The position numbers and the translations under genes were made by a program. Positions 32,343 through 40,436 of a stretch of 64,000 nt of DNA are shown piece by piece. Source of the stretch: Gemmatimonadaceae bacterium (GTDB lineage Bacteria; Gemmatimonadota; Gemmatimonadetes; Gemmatimonadales; Gemmatimonadaceae); the NCBI GenBank assembly GCA_036504815.1, contig DASXUN010000008.1, positions 62,001 to 126,000 on the forward strand, written 5' to 3'. Below the pieces are notes generated by a model. That model saw nothing but the letters and a program-made list of their open reading frames with translations. It ran no database searches and was not told the DNA's origin. The first letter of the stretch is position 1, and each line of letters starts with the position of its first letter.

Positions 32343-32878
32343 GACTGGGCCCCCCGGTGCATCAGCTTGGCGGTGAGAATGCCGGCGGCGAAGACGCCGG
32401 CGGCAAAAATCATCCCGCTGACGGAGAGTTGCGTGATGCCGGAGATGATGTGCCCGCTCGTGCAGCCGCCCGCGATGCGGGCGCCGAAGACGATCAGGAA
32501 TCCGCCGATGAAGGCGTCACGATAGCGCTTCCCCTTGGTGGTCTCGCCGGGGTGCGGATACTCGGCCGGCGCGGCGTGATCGCCCGCGAGCTTGGCGGCG
32601 AGGAACCCGCCGATCAGGAGGCCGATGACGAGGAAGGTCTCGGGCTTGATGAGCGAGCCCATCTTCTCGAGATACGGGTTGGCGTGCGCCAGGTCGGGCG
32701 TGAGGCGACGGAAGATCGCGCCGATGAAGCGAGGATAGGTGCCGGAGACGCCGATCGGTCCCCAGGTGAGAATGCTCAGCGCACTGACGACGCCAAAGAT
32801 CGCGCCGAGCTTCGCCCATGCGGGAAGCTTGGACGATCCGGCGCCGCCCGGGGGGGCCTGCGTTGCGGGATGTGCCAT
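32339..32878 (-). CDS. YeeE/YedE-family sulfur transporter, first half (copy 2)
   Basis: 179 residues with about four helices. The signature ARIAGGCTSGHIISGITQLS corresponds to the CTSG repeat of YeeE. The long loop AGDHAAPAEYPHPGETTKGK replaces the shorter one of the copy at 5068. It follows soxD by 56 bp. Likely supplies thiosulfate or a related compound to, or removes it from, the cytoplasm while TsdA and SoxCD act outside. Confidence 0.87.
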   Translation of the reverse strand: MAHPATQAPPGGAGSSKLPAWAKLGAIFGVVSALSILTWGPIGVSGTYPRFIGAIFRRLTPDLAHANPYLEKMGSLIKPETFLVIGLLIGGFLAAKLAGDHAAPAEYPHPGETTKGKRYRDAFIGGFLIVFGARIAGGCTSGHIISGITQLSVSGMIFAAGVFAAGILTAKLMHRGAQS

Positions 32879-32934
32879 CGGGTTTCTCCTTCTGGGGGGT
32901 GACCAGGCCGGCGGCCGTCGCCGCCGGCCTCCTG

Positions 32935-33555
32935 CTACTTCACTTCCTTGCCGCCGCGCCGGTCGTCGGGAACGAACCGGTCACGATACGGCATCTTCAC
33001 CTGCACCAACGAGGCCGAATCAAGCGTGGCACTCATTGGAATTACTTCATTCGCCGCCAGCAGGAAGGCCGTCAACGAATAGACCTCGTTGTTCGTCAGC
33101 GATCCAGGCTGCAGCAGCGGCATGGCGCGGCGAACATAATCAAAGACCGTCGTCGCTTCCGGCCAGTAGTTGCCGATGGAATGCGGCAGCTTGAAATCGC
33201 TTGCGAACTTGAAGCCTTCGGCCTTGGGGTCGCGGCTGATGAGCAGCGGGAACGCCGGTGGCATCCCCTGCCCCTTGGGGCCATGGCACATCGCGCACTT
33301 CTTCTGGAACAGGTCGGCGCCCTGCGCGACGGAGCCCGAGCCAGTCGGCAGTCCGGCACCGTCGGGAGCGACGTCCACGTTCAACGCCGCCACTTCGGCT
33401 GGAGTCGCCGCACGGCCGAGACCGTAGTGCCTGGCCGGAATGCCCGAGAAGCCGCCGGCCGTTGCCGTGGTCGCCGGCTTGTCGGAACTGGAGCACGTGC
33501 CGTAGCAGCCTGCCGTCGCCAGCACGAGGCCGAGCATGAGGGGGCGACGCATCAT
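32935..33555 (-). CDS. soxD: SoxD-like monohaem cytochrome c
   Basis: 206 residues from ATG 33555 (overlapping the soxC stop, ATGA). Lipoprotein-like signal (LVLATAGC). The sequence HYGLGRAATPAEVAALNVDV followed by PDGAGLPTGSGSVAQG is the SoxD N-terminal signature, and CAMCHGPKGQG is the haem site; a candidate distal Met lies in RRAMPLLQPG. SoxD is the electron-accepting cytochrome of sulfane dehydrogenase SoxCD. True SoxD often has two haems; this one has only one, as in SorB-like partners. Confidence 0.85.
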   Translation of the reverse strand: MMRRPLMLGLVLATAGCYGTCSSSDKPATTATAGGFSGIPARHYGLGRAATPAEVAALNVDVAPDGAGLPTGSGSVAQGADLFQKKCAMCHGPKGQGMPPAFPLLISRDPKAEGFKFASDFKLPHSIGNYWPEATTVFDYVRRAMPLLQPGSLTNNEVYSLTAFLLAANEVIPMSATLDSASLVQVKMPYRDRFVPDDRRGGKEVK

Positions 33556-34847
33556 GTCTCCCCGTGGAAGGTCACTGCGCCGTTCGCCGCCACTTTCCAC
33601 CCGACGATCGGGTTGAAGTGGAAATCGGTGCCGATGCCGCGCACCTTGATCAGCGCCGCGCGCGTCGGCTGCACATACCCCGTCTCATCGGTGGCGCGGC
33701 TGAGCAGCACGGCCTCCCTCCCGTCCCACTCCCACACGTGTGTGAAGCGCACGGGCGCCTTGACGCCGCTCGTCGCCGAGAGTTCGGCATCGTGCCAGGT
33801 CTTGCCGTTGTCCGTGCTCACTTCGACGCGCGTGATCCGGCCGCGCCCCGTCCACGCGAGCCCGGTCACCGGCCACCATCCCTTGGTGAGCACCTTCGGG
33901 TGCGCGGGCGACGTGATGATGGACTTGGCGTCCATGTCGAAGCTGTACTGGCGCGCTTTCCCGTCGGGGAGCGGGTCGGTGTACTTGCTCGTCTCCCAGC
34001 GTGTCGCCCACGCCCGCGTGCCGAGTTCGAGCCGGCGCAGCCACTTCACGCTCGTGTTCCCCTCCCAGCCGGGGAGGAGCAGGCGCAGCGGGAATCCCTG
34101 CTCGGGCCGCAGCGGCTCTCCGTTCTGCGCCCAGACCACCATCGCGTCATCCATGGCCTTGGACGTGGGGATGCTGCGCGCCATCAGGCAGGCGTCGCCC
34201 CCCTCGGCCAGGAACCAGCTCGCTTCGGGTTTCGCGCCCGCTTCGTCGAGCAGGATCTTGAGGGGAACGCCCGTCCACTCGGTGGTGCTCACCAAGCCGC
34301 CCACTTTCTGCGGCGTCATGTCGGGCTTCGGCTCGCGGTACGCCGCGCGTCCGTTGCCCGAGCACTCGATGAAGTAGGTGCGCGTCACCTGCGGGAAACG
34401 CTTCACCTCGTCCACGGTGAGCATCAGCGGGGTCGCGACGAGCCCGTGAATGAGCAGCGTGTGCCGGGCCGGGTCGATGAGCGGAATGCCCGCGTGATGA
34501 CGCTCGAAGTGCAGGTCCGCCGGCGTGATGGTGCCGGTGAGGTCCTGCAGCGGCGAGAGCGAGTTGCCGACGGTCTCGCCGAAGGGCGTGCGGGACGGTT
34601 TGTAGAAGGGCGAACGCGAACCGACCGGCGAGGTGGGTGCGCCCTGCAGCTTGGTGGGGTCGGCGGGCACCACCGGCGCGGCGGGCGCCGCAGGCGCGCC
34701 TGCGGCGCCCTGGCCGCCGGCTGCCAAAGGCAGTCCGGCGGCCACGGCGACCACGCCGGCCGCGCCAGCGATGAGGTCGCGGCGCGAGAGCACTTCCTCG
34801 GCCGCCCTCGGGGTGTCAGGGGTGACGCGGTCAGGACGGTCGTTCAT
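33552..34847 (-). CDS. soxC: SoxC-like sulfite-oxidase-family molybdenum enzyme
   Basis: 431 residues from ATG 34847. Tat signal with LSRRDLIAGAAGVVAVAAG. The Mo-cofactor cysteine is Cys162 in YFIECSGNGRAAYR, and VGGLVSTTEWTGVPLKILLD plus LLLPGWEGNTSVKWLRRLEL belong to the SoxC/sulfite oxidase fold; the C-terminal dimer domain runs from about 320. With SoxD it should be a periplasmic sulfane or sulfite dehydrogenase. No soxXYZAB genes are in the window, so the substrate carried by SoxYZ may be replaced by a free one. Confidence 0.9.
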   Translation of the reverse strand: MNDRPDRVTPDTPRAAEEVLSRRDLIAGAAGVVAVAAGLPLAAGGQGAAGAPAAPAAPVVPADPTKLQGAPTSPVGSRSPFYKPSRTPFGETVGNSLSPLQDLTGTITPADLHFERHHAGIPLIDPARHTLLIHGLVATPLMLTVDEVKRFPQVTRTYFIECSGNGRAAYREPKPDMTPQKVGGLVSTTEWTGVPLKILLDEAGAKPEASWFLAEGGDACLMARSIPTSKAMDDAMVVWAQNGEPLRPEQGFPLRLLLPGWEGNTSVKWLRRLELGTRAWATRWETSKYTDPLPDGKARQYSFDMDAKSIITSPAHPKVLTKGWWPVTGLAWTGRGRITRVEVSTDNGKTWHDAELSATSGVKAPVRFTHVWEWDGREAVLLSRATDETGYVQPTRAALIKVRGIGTDFHFNPIVGWKVAANGAVTFHGET

Positions 34848-35806
34848 TTGGCTCCCTTCAGCTCCGCGGCCGCACCAAGGCGCGGGGGGTTCGGCACGAG
34901 CGAGCCGACGACGTTCAGGCGCGGGACCAACGACGGCGGCGGCCGGTGCGCCGTGTGGCCCTTGGTGTCGTAGGGGACGTCCGCCGGGGCGCCGCCCATC
35001 GGCCAGTCCCCTTCCTTGCCCGGCGAATCCGGGCGCGGATGCGAGTTGATGAAGGCCGCGAGATCGAACGCCTCCTGCGCGTTCAGCGTCCCCGGCGCCG
35101 TCTGCGGCATGTTGTGCATGATGAACGAGGCGGCGCGCTCCTCGCGCGCCATCGAGGCGCCAATCGAGTACGACGTCGCGCCCCACAGCGCGGGGATGGG
35201 GCCGTTCCCCTTCCCCTCTGGTCCATGGCAGGTGATGCAGGTCTTCGCCGTGAAGAGCTGCTCGCCCCGCGCCACGTCGCCCACCAGCGTGTCCTTCATC
35301 GAGATGATGCCGTCCGTGCCGGCGATCTTCGTCCCGACCGGCACGTCGTAGGAGATGAAGGCGAGGTACGCGAGAATGTCCACCATCTCGCGACTCCCCA
35401 CCGGGATCGCGTTGCCGGCGAGCGAACGCGTAAAGCAGTAGTTCACGCGATCGGCGAGCGAGATGACGGCGCCGGAGCGCGGCATGTACTTGGGAAAACG
35501 CGCGTGCGCCCCGGTGAGCGGCGCGGAGGTCTTCTTGAGGCCGTCGACCTGGTGGCAGCTGGTGCAGCGCAGCGACGACGTCGCGTACCTTGGCAGCGAC
35601 TCGGGCGTGAAGCGCAGCAGGTAGAGCCCGCGCTTGATGGACGCGCCGAGCGAGTCGTTGGGAATGTCTGCCTCGAGCTTCGGGTGCCAGGCCTCTTCAC
35701 TGAAGCTGACGGCCTTGGCGGGCTTGGCGTCCTTGCCGCCGCACCCGCTGCCGAACATCACGACTCCGACGAGAAGAAGACCCGTTCGCCTGCTGATGCG
35801 TAGCAT
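34844..35806 (-). CDS. tsdA: TsdA-like dihaem thiosulfate dehydrogenase/tetrathionate reductase
   Basis: 320 residues from ATG 35806; lipoprotein signal with cysteine 22. Two haem motifs: CTSCH (81-85) and CITCH (190-194). Between them SGAVISLADRVNYCFTRSLA carries Cys124, matching the cysteine that is the distal ligand of haem 1 in TsdA and its SoxA relatives; Met233 (IMHNMPQ) may ligate haem 2. TsdA joins two thiosulfate to tetrathionate, or works backwards. It heads the operon and overlaps soxC by 4 bp. The last ~60 residues are Pro-rich and unusual. Confidence 0.85.
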   Translation of the reverse strand: MLRISRRTGLLLVGVVMFGSGCGGKDAKPAKAVSFSEEAWHPKLEADIPNDSLGASIKRGLYLLRFTPESLPRYATSSLRCTSCHQVDGLKKTSAPLTGAHARFPKYMPRSGAVISLADRVNYCFTRSLAGNAIPVGSREMVDILAYLAFISYDVPVGTKIAGTDGIISMKDTLVGDVARGEQLFTAKTCITCHGPEGKGNGPIPALWGATSYSIGASMAREERAASFIMHNMPQTAPGTLNAQEAFDLAAFINSHPRPDSPGKEGDWPMGGAPADVPYDTKGHTAHRPPPSLVPRLNVVGSLVPNPPRLGAAAELKGAK

Positions 35807-35852
35807 CGAGGGAGACTCCAACGGTAAGGGTTTCCTGTGCGCCAATACAGTA

Positions 35853-35888
35853 ATATTCCCGACGGGCCGGTGCAACTATTTGGAATAT
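35853..35888. promoter_or_regulatory. Inverted repeat upstream of tsdA
   Basis: ATATTCC (35853-35859) and GGAATAT (35882-35888) lie about two helical turns apart, 47 bp before tsdA, in an AT-rich patch. The halves recall the ATTC/GAAT words bound by sulfide-responsive ArsR proteins, but their spacing is wider. Candidate operator only. Confidence 0.35.
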
Positions 35889-35898
35889 GCGGTGCGGC

Positions 35899-36891
35899 CT
35901 AGGCGACAGCCAATAGCCGCACGAGCACCAGGCTCATCGTGAGCATCAGCACCAGCGAGACCAGCACCGTGGACGCGACGCGCGGTCCGACCCGGCGTAC
36001 GGCCTGCAGGTCCACGGCGAGTCCGAGCCCCGCCATGGCCACCACCGTGAGGGCGCGCGCCGCTTCACGGACCAGGTCGCCGGTGCTCGCCGGGATCACG
36101 TCCGTGGTCCGCAGGGCGGAGGCGATGCCGAATCCGATGATGTACCACGGAACGGCCCGCCACCATCGGATGTGCGCGGCATGATGTTCGGTGAGTGAGA
36201 GCAGCATCACCACGGGCCCGAGGAGCAGGACGCGCGTCAGCTTGACCAGCGTGGCCGCCTGCCCCGCGGCTACGCTCACGGGGAAGGCGGCGGCAATGAC
36301 CTGTGGCACCGCATACACCGTGAGCCCCGCCACCACACCGTACTGTGTGTCGCTGAGGTGCAGGACGGGGATGATCAGTGGAAGTCCGACGATGACACAC
36401 ACCCCCAGCACCGCGGTGAACGCGATGGCGGAGGCCACCTCGTCGCGCCGCGCGCCCACCACCGGCGCCGCCGCGCTGATGGCCGAGTTGCCGCAGATGG
36501 CATTGCCCACGGCCACCAGCAGGGCGTGCGTGCGCGGCAGGCCGAACCACTGCCCGATGTACAGCCCCGCCACCAGCGTGACGCCAACAATCACCACCAC
36601 GCCGGCCAGGATGGCGGGCCCCGCGGCGACGAGCGCCCGCAGGTCGGAGCCCGCGCCGAGCAGCACGATGGAGCATTCCAGCAGCAGGCCGCTGGCGACG
36701 GCCGCGCCCCGCTCGTACCTCGCGGGCGCGCGCACAAAGAGCGCGCGCACCGCGGCACCGATCAGGATGGCGAGAACGATCGCCTCGAGCACCGCGCGTC
36801 CGGCGGCCGCGACGAGCAGCTGCTCGCCGAGCCATGCGAGGGCCGACACGACCAGGGCCAGTAGCAGCCCGGGCGCCACCCGACGGATCAC
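35899..36891 (-). CDS. YeiH/UPF0324-family putative sulfate/sulfite exporter
   Basis: 330 residues, GTG start sharing one base with the DinB gene stop. Ten or so helices. Signature pieces: VASGLLLECSIVLLGAG, LLVAVGNAICGNSAISAAAP and YGVVAGLTVYAVPQVIAAAF, all typical of the YeiH family. Members are thought to expel sulfur anions such as sulfite, sulfate or sulfoacetate-derived sulfite. Upstream of and co-directional with the tsdA operon, across the 92-bp gap that holds the inverted repeat. Confidence 0.87.
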   Translation of the reverse strand: MIRRVAPGLLLALVVSALAWLGEQLLVAAAGRAVLEAIVLAILIGAAVRALFVRAPARYERGAAVASGLLLECSIVLLGAGSDLRALVAAGPAILAGVVVIVGVTLVAGLYIGQWFGLPRTHALLVAVGNAICGNSAISAAAPVVGARRDEVASAIAFTAVLGVCVIVGLPLIIPVLHLSDTQYGVVAGLTVYAVPQVIAAAFPVSVAAGQAATLVKLTRVLLLGPVVMLLSLTEHHAAHIRWWRAVPWYIIGFGIASALRTTDVIPASTGDLVREAARALTVVAMAGLGLAVDLQAVRRVGPRVASTVLVSLVLMLTMSLVLVRLLAVA

Positions 36892-37418
36892 TACTTGCTC
36901 CAGGGGGGCACGACGTTGTTGGAGCGCGCGTAGGCGATGGCCTGGCCCAGGTGCTCGTGCAGGTGCGTCACCGTGAGGATCATCAGCCGCTGCCGCGTGA
37001 ACTCCTGCCCAAAGACCTTCAGTTTCTCCAGTCGGTTCTCGTCGGTGGTCAGCCCCATCGCCTCATGCAGGTGCGTGAACGACGCCTCGAGTTCGGCGAT
37101 GATCTGCTCCTTCGTGCGCTGCTTGCCCGTGTAGGCGGCCGTGGACTTGTAGTCCTCGGTGATCCCCGTGGAAGCCGGCGCGGGCTTGCCCATCGCCACC
37201 GGAATGAAGTAGTTGTCCTCGGCGACATGCATGAACAGCTCGCCAACCGAGCGGGCACCGTTGGGATGCCAGCTGTAGGTGTTCTCGGGCATGGCCTTGG
37301 CCAGCGCGATCAGCTTCTGCTGCACCTGGCGGACGTCGGCATGGAAATCGGCCATCAGCCCCTGGGCATGCAGGGGAGCAGCGAATGCGAGCGCGAGCGT
37401 AAGGAAGGTACGACGCAT
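36891..37418 (-). CDS. Secreted DinB-family protein
   Basis: 175 residues, signal peptide (TLALAFAAPLHAQG). The DinB four-helix bundle is seen: ENTYSWHPNGARSVGELFMH with His in VAEDNYF, and the late VTHLHEHLGQAIAYARSNNV with histidines that may bind a metal. DinB/YfiT proteins are often thiol transferases or of unknown role; an exported version is a common type in this kind of genome. It overlaps the exporter gene start by one base. Confidence 0.85.
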   Translation of the reverse strand: MRRTFLTLALAFAAPLHAQGLMADFHADVRQVQQKLIALAKAMPENTYSWHPNGARSVGELFMHVAEDNYFIPVAMGKPAPASTGITEDYKSTAAYTGKQRTKEQIIAELEASFTHLHEAMGLTTDENRLEKLKVFGQEFTRQRLMILTVTHLHEHLGQAIAYARSNNVVPPWSK

Positions 37419-37559
37419 GGAGCACCTCGGGTTTGGGGGGCAAACCATCACAGGCGGTGAAGATCGCCCGCGCCGCTGGGCAGAACAAGGGAGCGCCATG
37501 CACCTTATCTTCACGCTGACCACGAATTCACCTGCCGCGATGCCCTCCTTCACCGCCTG

Positions 37560-39203
37560 ATGGACAAGTCCGCCGAACGCCGCGAGATCGCCTTCGCGCT
37601 GCTGCTGTTGGTAGCGGTGTTCGCCGCGTATGCGCCGGCGCTCGGCGGCGGGCTCGTGTGGGACGACAGCGCACATATCACGCTGGGCGCGCTGCAGGGA
37701 TGGGACGGACTGCTTCGCATCTGGCTGGAGCCGGGCGTCACGCAGCAGTACTACCCCGTGTTGCACAGCGCCTTCTGGCTCGAGCATCGCCTGTGGGGCG
37801 ACAGCGTGACCGGTTATCACCTGATGAACGCGGGGCTCCACGCGATCGCGGCCATTCTCGTCGCCGTGCTCGGACAGCGGCTCGAGGTACGGGGCGCCTG
37901 GCTCGGCGCCTTTGTCTTCGCCCTGCACCCGGTGAACGTGGAGTCGGTGGCGTGGATTTCCGAGCAGAAAAACACGCTGTCGCTGGTTCTCGCGCTGATG
38001 GCGGCCCTCGCCTGGCTGCGGTTCGATGCCTCGCGGGCGCGGCGCGACTGGCTGGTGGGGTCCGGGCTCTTCCTGTTGGCCCTGGGGAGCAAGACGACGG
38101 TGGCCACGCTCCCCTGCGCGTTGCTCGTCATCGTCTGGTGGAAGCGCGGCCACATCGCGTGGCGTCGCGACGTCGCCCCGCTGCTCCCGTGGCTCGTCGC
38201 CGGCATCGCGGCCGGGCTCACCACCGCCTGGATCGAGCGGCACGTGATCGGCGCCGAGGGGACCGAGTTTATGCTCTCGCCGCTGCAACGCACCCTGCTC
38301 GCCGGACGCGCGCTCTGGCACTACCTCGCGACCTTCGTGTGGCCCGCGTCGCTGGTCTTCACCTACCCGCGCTGGACGATCGATGCGCGCGACGCGGTCG
38401 CGTACGCCTATCCCGCGGCAATCGCCGCGGTCGCCGCGGTGCTGTGGACCGTGCGTCGACATACCCGCGCGCCGCTTGCCGCATTCCTGATCTTCGCCGG
38501 CGTGCTCTTTCCGGTGCTGGGTTTCCTGAGCGTCTATCCGTTCCGCTATGCGTATGTCGCCGACCATTTCCAGTACCACGCGAGCATCCCGCTGGCGTTG
38601 CTGGCTGCCGCAGGGCTGGCGTGGGCGGGCGATCGGGTCGCCGCCGGCGCGCGGACCGGAATGCGCTGGGCGGCCGCTGGTGCGACGCTGGTTGTTCCCG
38701 GAGTGCTGATCCTGTCGCTGGCCGTGCTCACGTGGCGCCAGGCCGGTGACTATCGCGACGCCGAGACTCTCTACCGCGCCACGCTCGCGCGGAATCCATC
38801 GAGCTGGATGGCGCACCACAACCTTGGCCGACTGATGTCCCGAACTCCGGGCGGGCTGGAGGAAGCGATCGCGCACTTTCAGCTGGCCCTCGCGCTCAAG
38901 CCAGATCATGCGCGGGCGCACTACAGCCTGGGCGTTGCGCTGCAGCGTGCAGGTCGAGGCCGCGAGGCGGTGCCGCACCTACAGGCGGCCATTCGACTCG
39001 AGCCGAACAACAGGCCGCTCGTGGCGAACGCCGAGTTCCTGCTGGGGACTGAAGCACTGCGCCGCCCCGACGGCGCCACGGAAGCCGTGGCGCACTTCGA
39101 AGCGGCGCTGCGCCTGAAACCAGGCGTGGCTGAAACGGAAGCGGCGCTGGCCGAGGCCCGGCGCCGCGCGGCGGCTAGTTCTTCTTCACCTCGAAGCCGC
39201 TGA
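37560..39203 (+). CDS. TMTC-like membrane protein with C-terminal TPR repeats
   Basis: 547 residues. About ten helices in the first 390 residues with the early LGGGLVWDDSAHITLGALQG, YHLMNAGLHAIAAILVAVL and HPVNVESVAWISEQKNTLS, which match the TMTC/DUF1736 GT-C-like glycosyltransferase fold (WDD near the N-terminus is the acidic catalytic pair). Residues 415-530 form three TPR-like repeats (HHNLGRLMSRTPGGLEEAIA, HYSLGVALQRAGRGREAVPH). Probably a lipid-linked sugar transferase acting in the periplasm. Its 3' end overlaps the next convergent gene by 29 bp. Confidence 0.82.
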   Translation: MDKSAERREIAFALLLLVAVFAAYAPALGGGLVWDDSAHITLGALQGWDGLLRIWLEPGVTQQYYPVLHSAFWLEHRLWGDSVTGYHLMNAGLHAIAAILVAVLGQRLEVRGAWLGAFVFALHPVNVESVAWISEQKNTLSLVLALMAALAWLRFDASRARRDWLVGSGLFLLALGSKTTVATLPCALLVIVWWKRGHIAWRRDVAPLLPWLVAGIAAGLTTAWIERHVIGAEGTEFMLSPLQRTLLAGRALWHYLATFVWPASLVFTYPRWTIDARDAVAYAYPAAIAAVAAVLWTVRRHTRAPLAAFLIFAGVLFPVLGFLSVYPFRYAYVADHFQYHASIPLALLAAAGLAWAGDRVAAGARTGMRWAAAGATLVVPGVLILSLAVLTWRQAGDYRDAETLYRATLARNPSSWMAHHNLGRLMSRTPGGLEEAIAHFQLALALKPDHARAHYSLGVALQRAGRGREAVPHLQAAIRLEPNNRPLVANAEFLLGTEALRRPDGATEAVAHFEAALRLKPGVAETEAALAEARRRAAASSSSPRSR

Positions 39204-39885
39204 CGACCACCTCGGTATTGTGCCCGAAACGCAGGCCGGCGACGCCGTCGAGCGACTTGAGCTTGCCCTCGCCCACCGTCTCCGCCTTGTCGAAGCTGGC
39301 CACGACGGTGCCGTTGATGGCGCACGACACCTTGCCGTCCTTCACCGAGACCGCGATCTCCTGCGTCACGGGTTCACCCTTGGCCGTTGCCTTGTGCACG
39401 GCGTCGTGCGCCGTGGCGCCGCGGCCGCCCAGCCGGAACGGGGCCGGGCCGAACCCACGCACGATGAACGTGCCGTTGCCGTACGCGGTGCAGTAGAGCA
39501 GGGTCGCCTTGTCGGTGCCCAGGTCGTTGCCGCCGATGGCGATGCCGTACGGATGCGGGTGGTCGTTCAGGTTCTGGTACTTGGGTTCCGTGAAAGTCGC
39601 CTTCACCGTGTAGTTGCCGCTCGCGGTGTTGGCGGGGTTCCAGTACGTCGCCGAGGGACCGGTCGTCACATGGAAGCCCTTGCCCTCGGCGACGAACCGA
39701 GCGTTGGCAATGGTCATGCCGTTCTTCGCTTCGTTCGCGTCCACGGCACCCGCCCAGCCCTTCACGGTGATGCCGCCACCTTCAACGGTGCGGGTGACTT
39801 CGGCGCCCTGGGCACGGGCGGATCCGGCGATGCTGGCGAATGCGAGGACTGCAACAACGGTCGAGATGCGCGGGGGGCGGATCAT
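39175..39885 (-). CDS. Secreted beta-sandwich (concanavalin-like) protein of unknown role
   Basis: 236 residues, AGGAG in front of ATG 39885, signal peptide ending GSARAQG. The mature part carries short beta-strand-like stretches: YTVKATFTEPKYQNLNDHPH, then YGIAIGGNDLGTDKATLLYC, VSVKDGKVSCAINGTVVASF and LRFGHNTEVVVSGFEVKKN. This layout is that of the DUF1080/laminin-G-like sandwich, with no catalytic residues I can point to. The gene is convergent with and slightly overlaps the TMTC-like gene. Confidence 0.7.
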   Translation of the reverse strand: MIRPPRISTVVAVLAFASIAGSARAQGAEVTRTVEGGGITVKGWAGAVDANEAKNGMTIANARFVAEGKGFHVTTGPSATYWNPANTASGNYTVKATFTEPKYQNLNDHPHPYGIAIGGNDLGTDKATLLYCTAYGNGTFIVRGFGPAPFRLGGRGATAHDAVHKATAKGEPVTQEIAVSVKDGKVSCAINGTVVASFDKAETVGEGKLKSLDGVAGLRFGHNTEVVVSGFEVKKN

Positions 39886-39968
39886 GGGGGGCTCCTTTGG
39901 GGGGATGGATCAAGCTACGGCCGGCTGATCGCCGACGGCAGAGGGCGGATGGCCGATTGTACAAGGAA

Positions 39969-40005
39969 GAAGGGCCGGCGTTCCCTCGCGGGACGCCGGC
40001 CCTTC
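39969..40005 (-). terminator. Intrinsic terminator of the cold-shock gene
   Basis: Minus-strand stem of 13 bp (GAAGGGCCGGCGT / ACGCCGGCCCTTC) with three further pairs and a short loop, followed by a T-rich CTTCCTTGT; 15 bp behind the cspA stop. Confidence 0.8.
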
Positions 40006-40020
40006 CCTTCCGCTCGCTGG

Positions 40021-40233
40021 TTACGCTTCGAGCTTGACGACGTTCTCGGCGGCCGGGCCCTTCTGGCCCTGCACGACGTCGAACTCGACGCGCTCGCCGT
40101 CGCGGAGCGACTTGAAGCCTGACGCCTGGATGGCCGAGTGGTGCACGAAGCAGTCCTTGGCCCCGCCGTCCGGCGTGATGAAGCCAAAGCCCTTCTCATC
40201 GTTGAACCACTTCACGGCGCCTTGCATACGCAT
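40021..40233 (-). CDS. cspA: Cold-shock protein (CspA family)
   Basis: 70 residues from ATG 40233, chosen because AGGAG precedes it by 6 bases. The whole protein is one cold-shock domain: [18 protein letters not shown] contains RNP1 (KGFGFI) and [10 protein letters not shown] contains RNP2 (FVHH). Binds single-stranded RNA and DNA and melts mRNA structure. The leader of about 150 bases from the TGTTATAAT promoter contains a full terminator hairpin (40308-40337), which may control expression. Confidence 0.96.
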   Translation of the reverse strand: MRMQGAVKWFNDEKGFGFITPDGGAKDCFVHHSAIQASGFKSLRDGERVEFDVVQGQKGPAAENVVKLEA

Positions 40234-40307
40234 TTCGAACTCCTGGTACTGGTAATGTTTGTCGTCGGAGTCCGGGCCATGCCGTTCGTCCGCAACCCTG
40301 ATCAATG

Positions 40308-40337
40308 AAAAAGGGGCCGTCGCAAGAGCGAGGCCCC
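40308..40337 (-). terminator. Terminator-like hairpin in the cspA leader
   Basis: On the minus strand GGGGCC-TCGC-TCTT-GCGA-C-GGCCCC followed by TTTTTC. It sits between the cspA promoter and its start codon, about 75 bases before the ATG. It could end readthrough from osmC or act as a regulated attenuator of cspA. Confidence 0.7.
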
Positions 40338-40386
40338 TGATCAGTGCGCAGGCGGCGGCGCCCTATGCGCCGCTACCCCGCCCTTC

Positions 40387-40395
40387 ATTATAACA
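40387..40395 (-). promoter_or_regulatory. Extended -10 promoter element of cspA
   Basis: Minus strand TGTTATAAT, a perfect -10 with a TG extension; no good -35 at 17 bp (TTTTGG is nearer). It is 154 bases upstream of the start codon, giving a long cold-shock-type leader. Confidence 0.6.
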
Positions 40396-40436
40396 CGTTC
40401 CCGGCCAAAAGGGTGGATTTCCCAAGAATCTTCCGG

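Noticed and set aside
31800-35806. A complete Sox thiosulfate-oxidation cluster
   Set aside because: soxX, soxA, soxB, soxY and soxZ are absent; TsdA is related to SoxA only in its haem-cysteine region.
36891-38978. A 695-codon minus frame covering the DinB gene and the TMTC-like gene
   Set aside because: Only its last ~175 codons (start 37418) have a signal peptide and DinB motifs; the remainder is antisense to a clear membrane protein.
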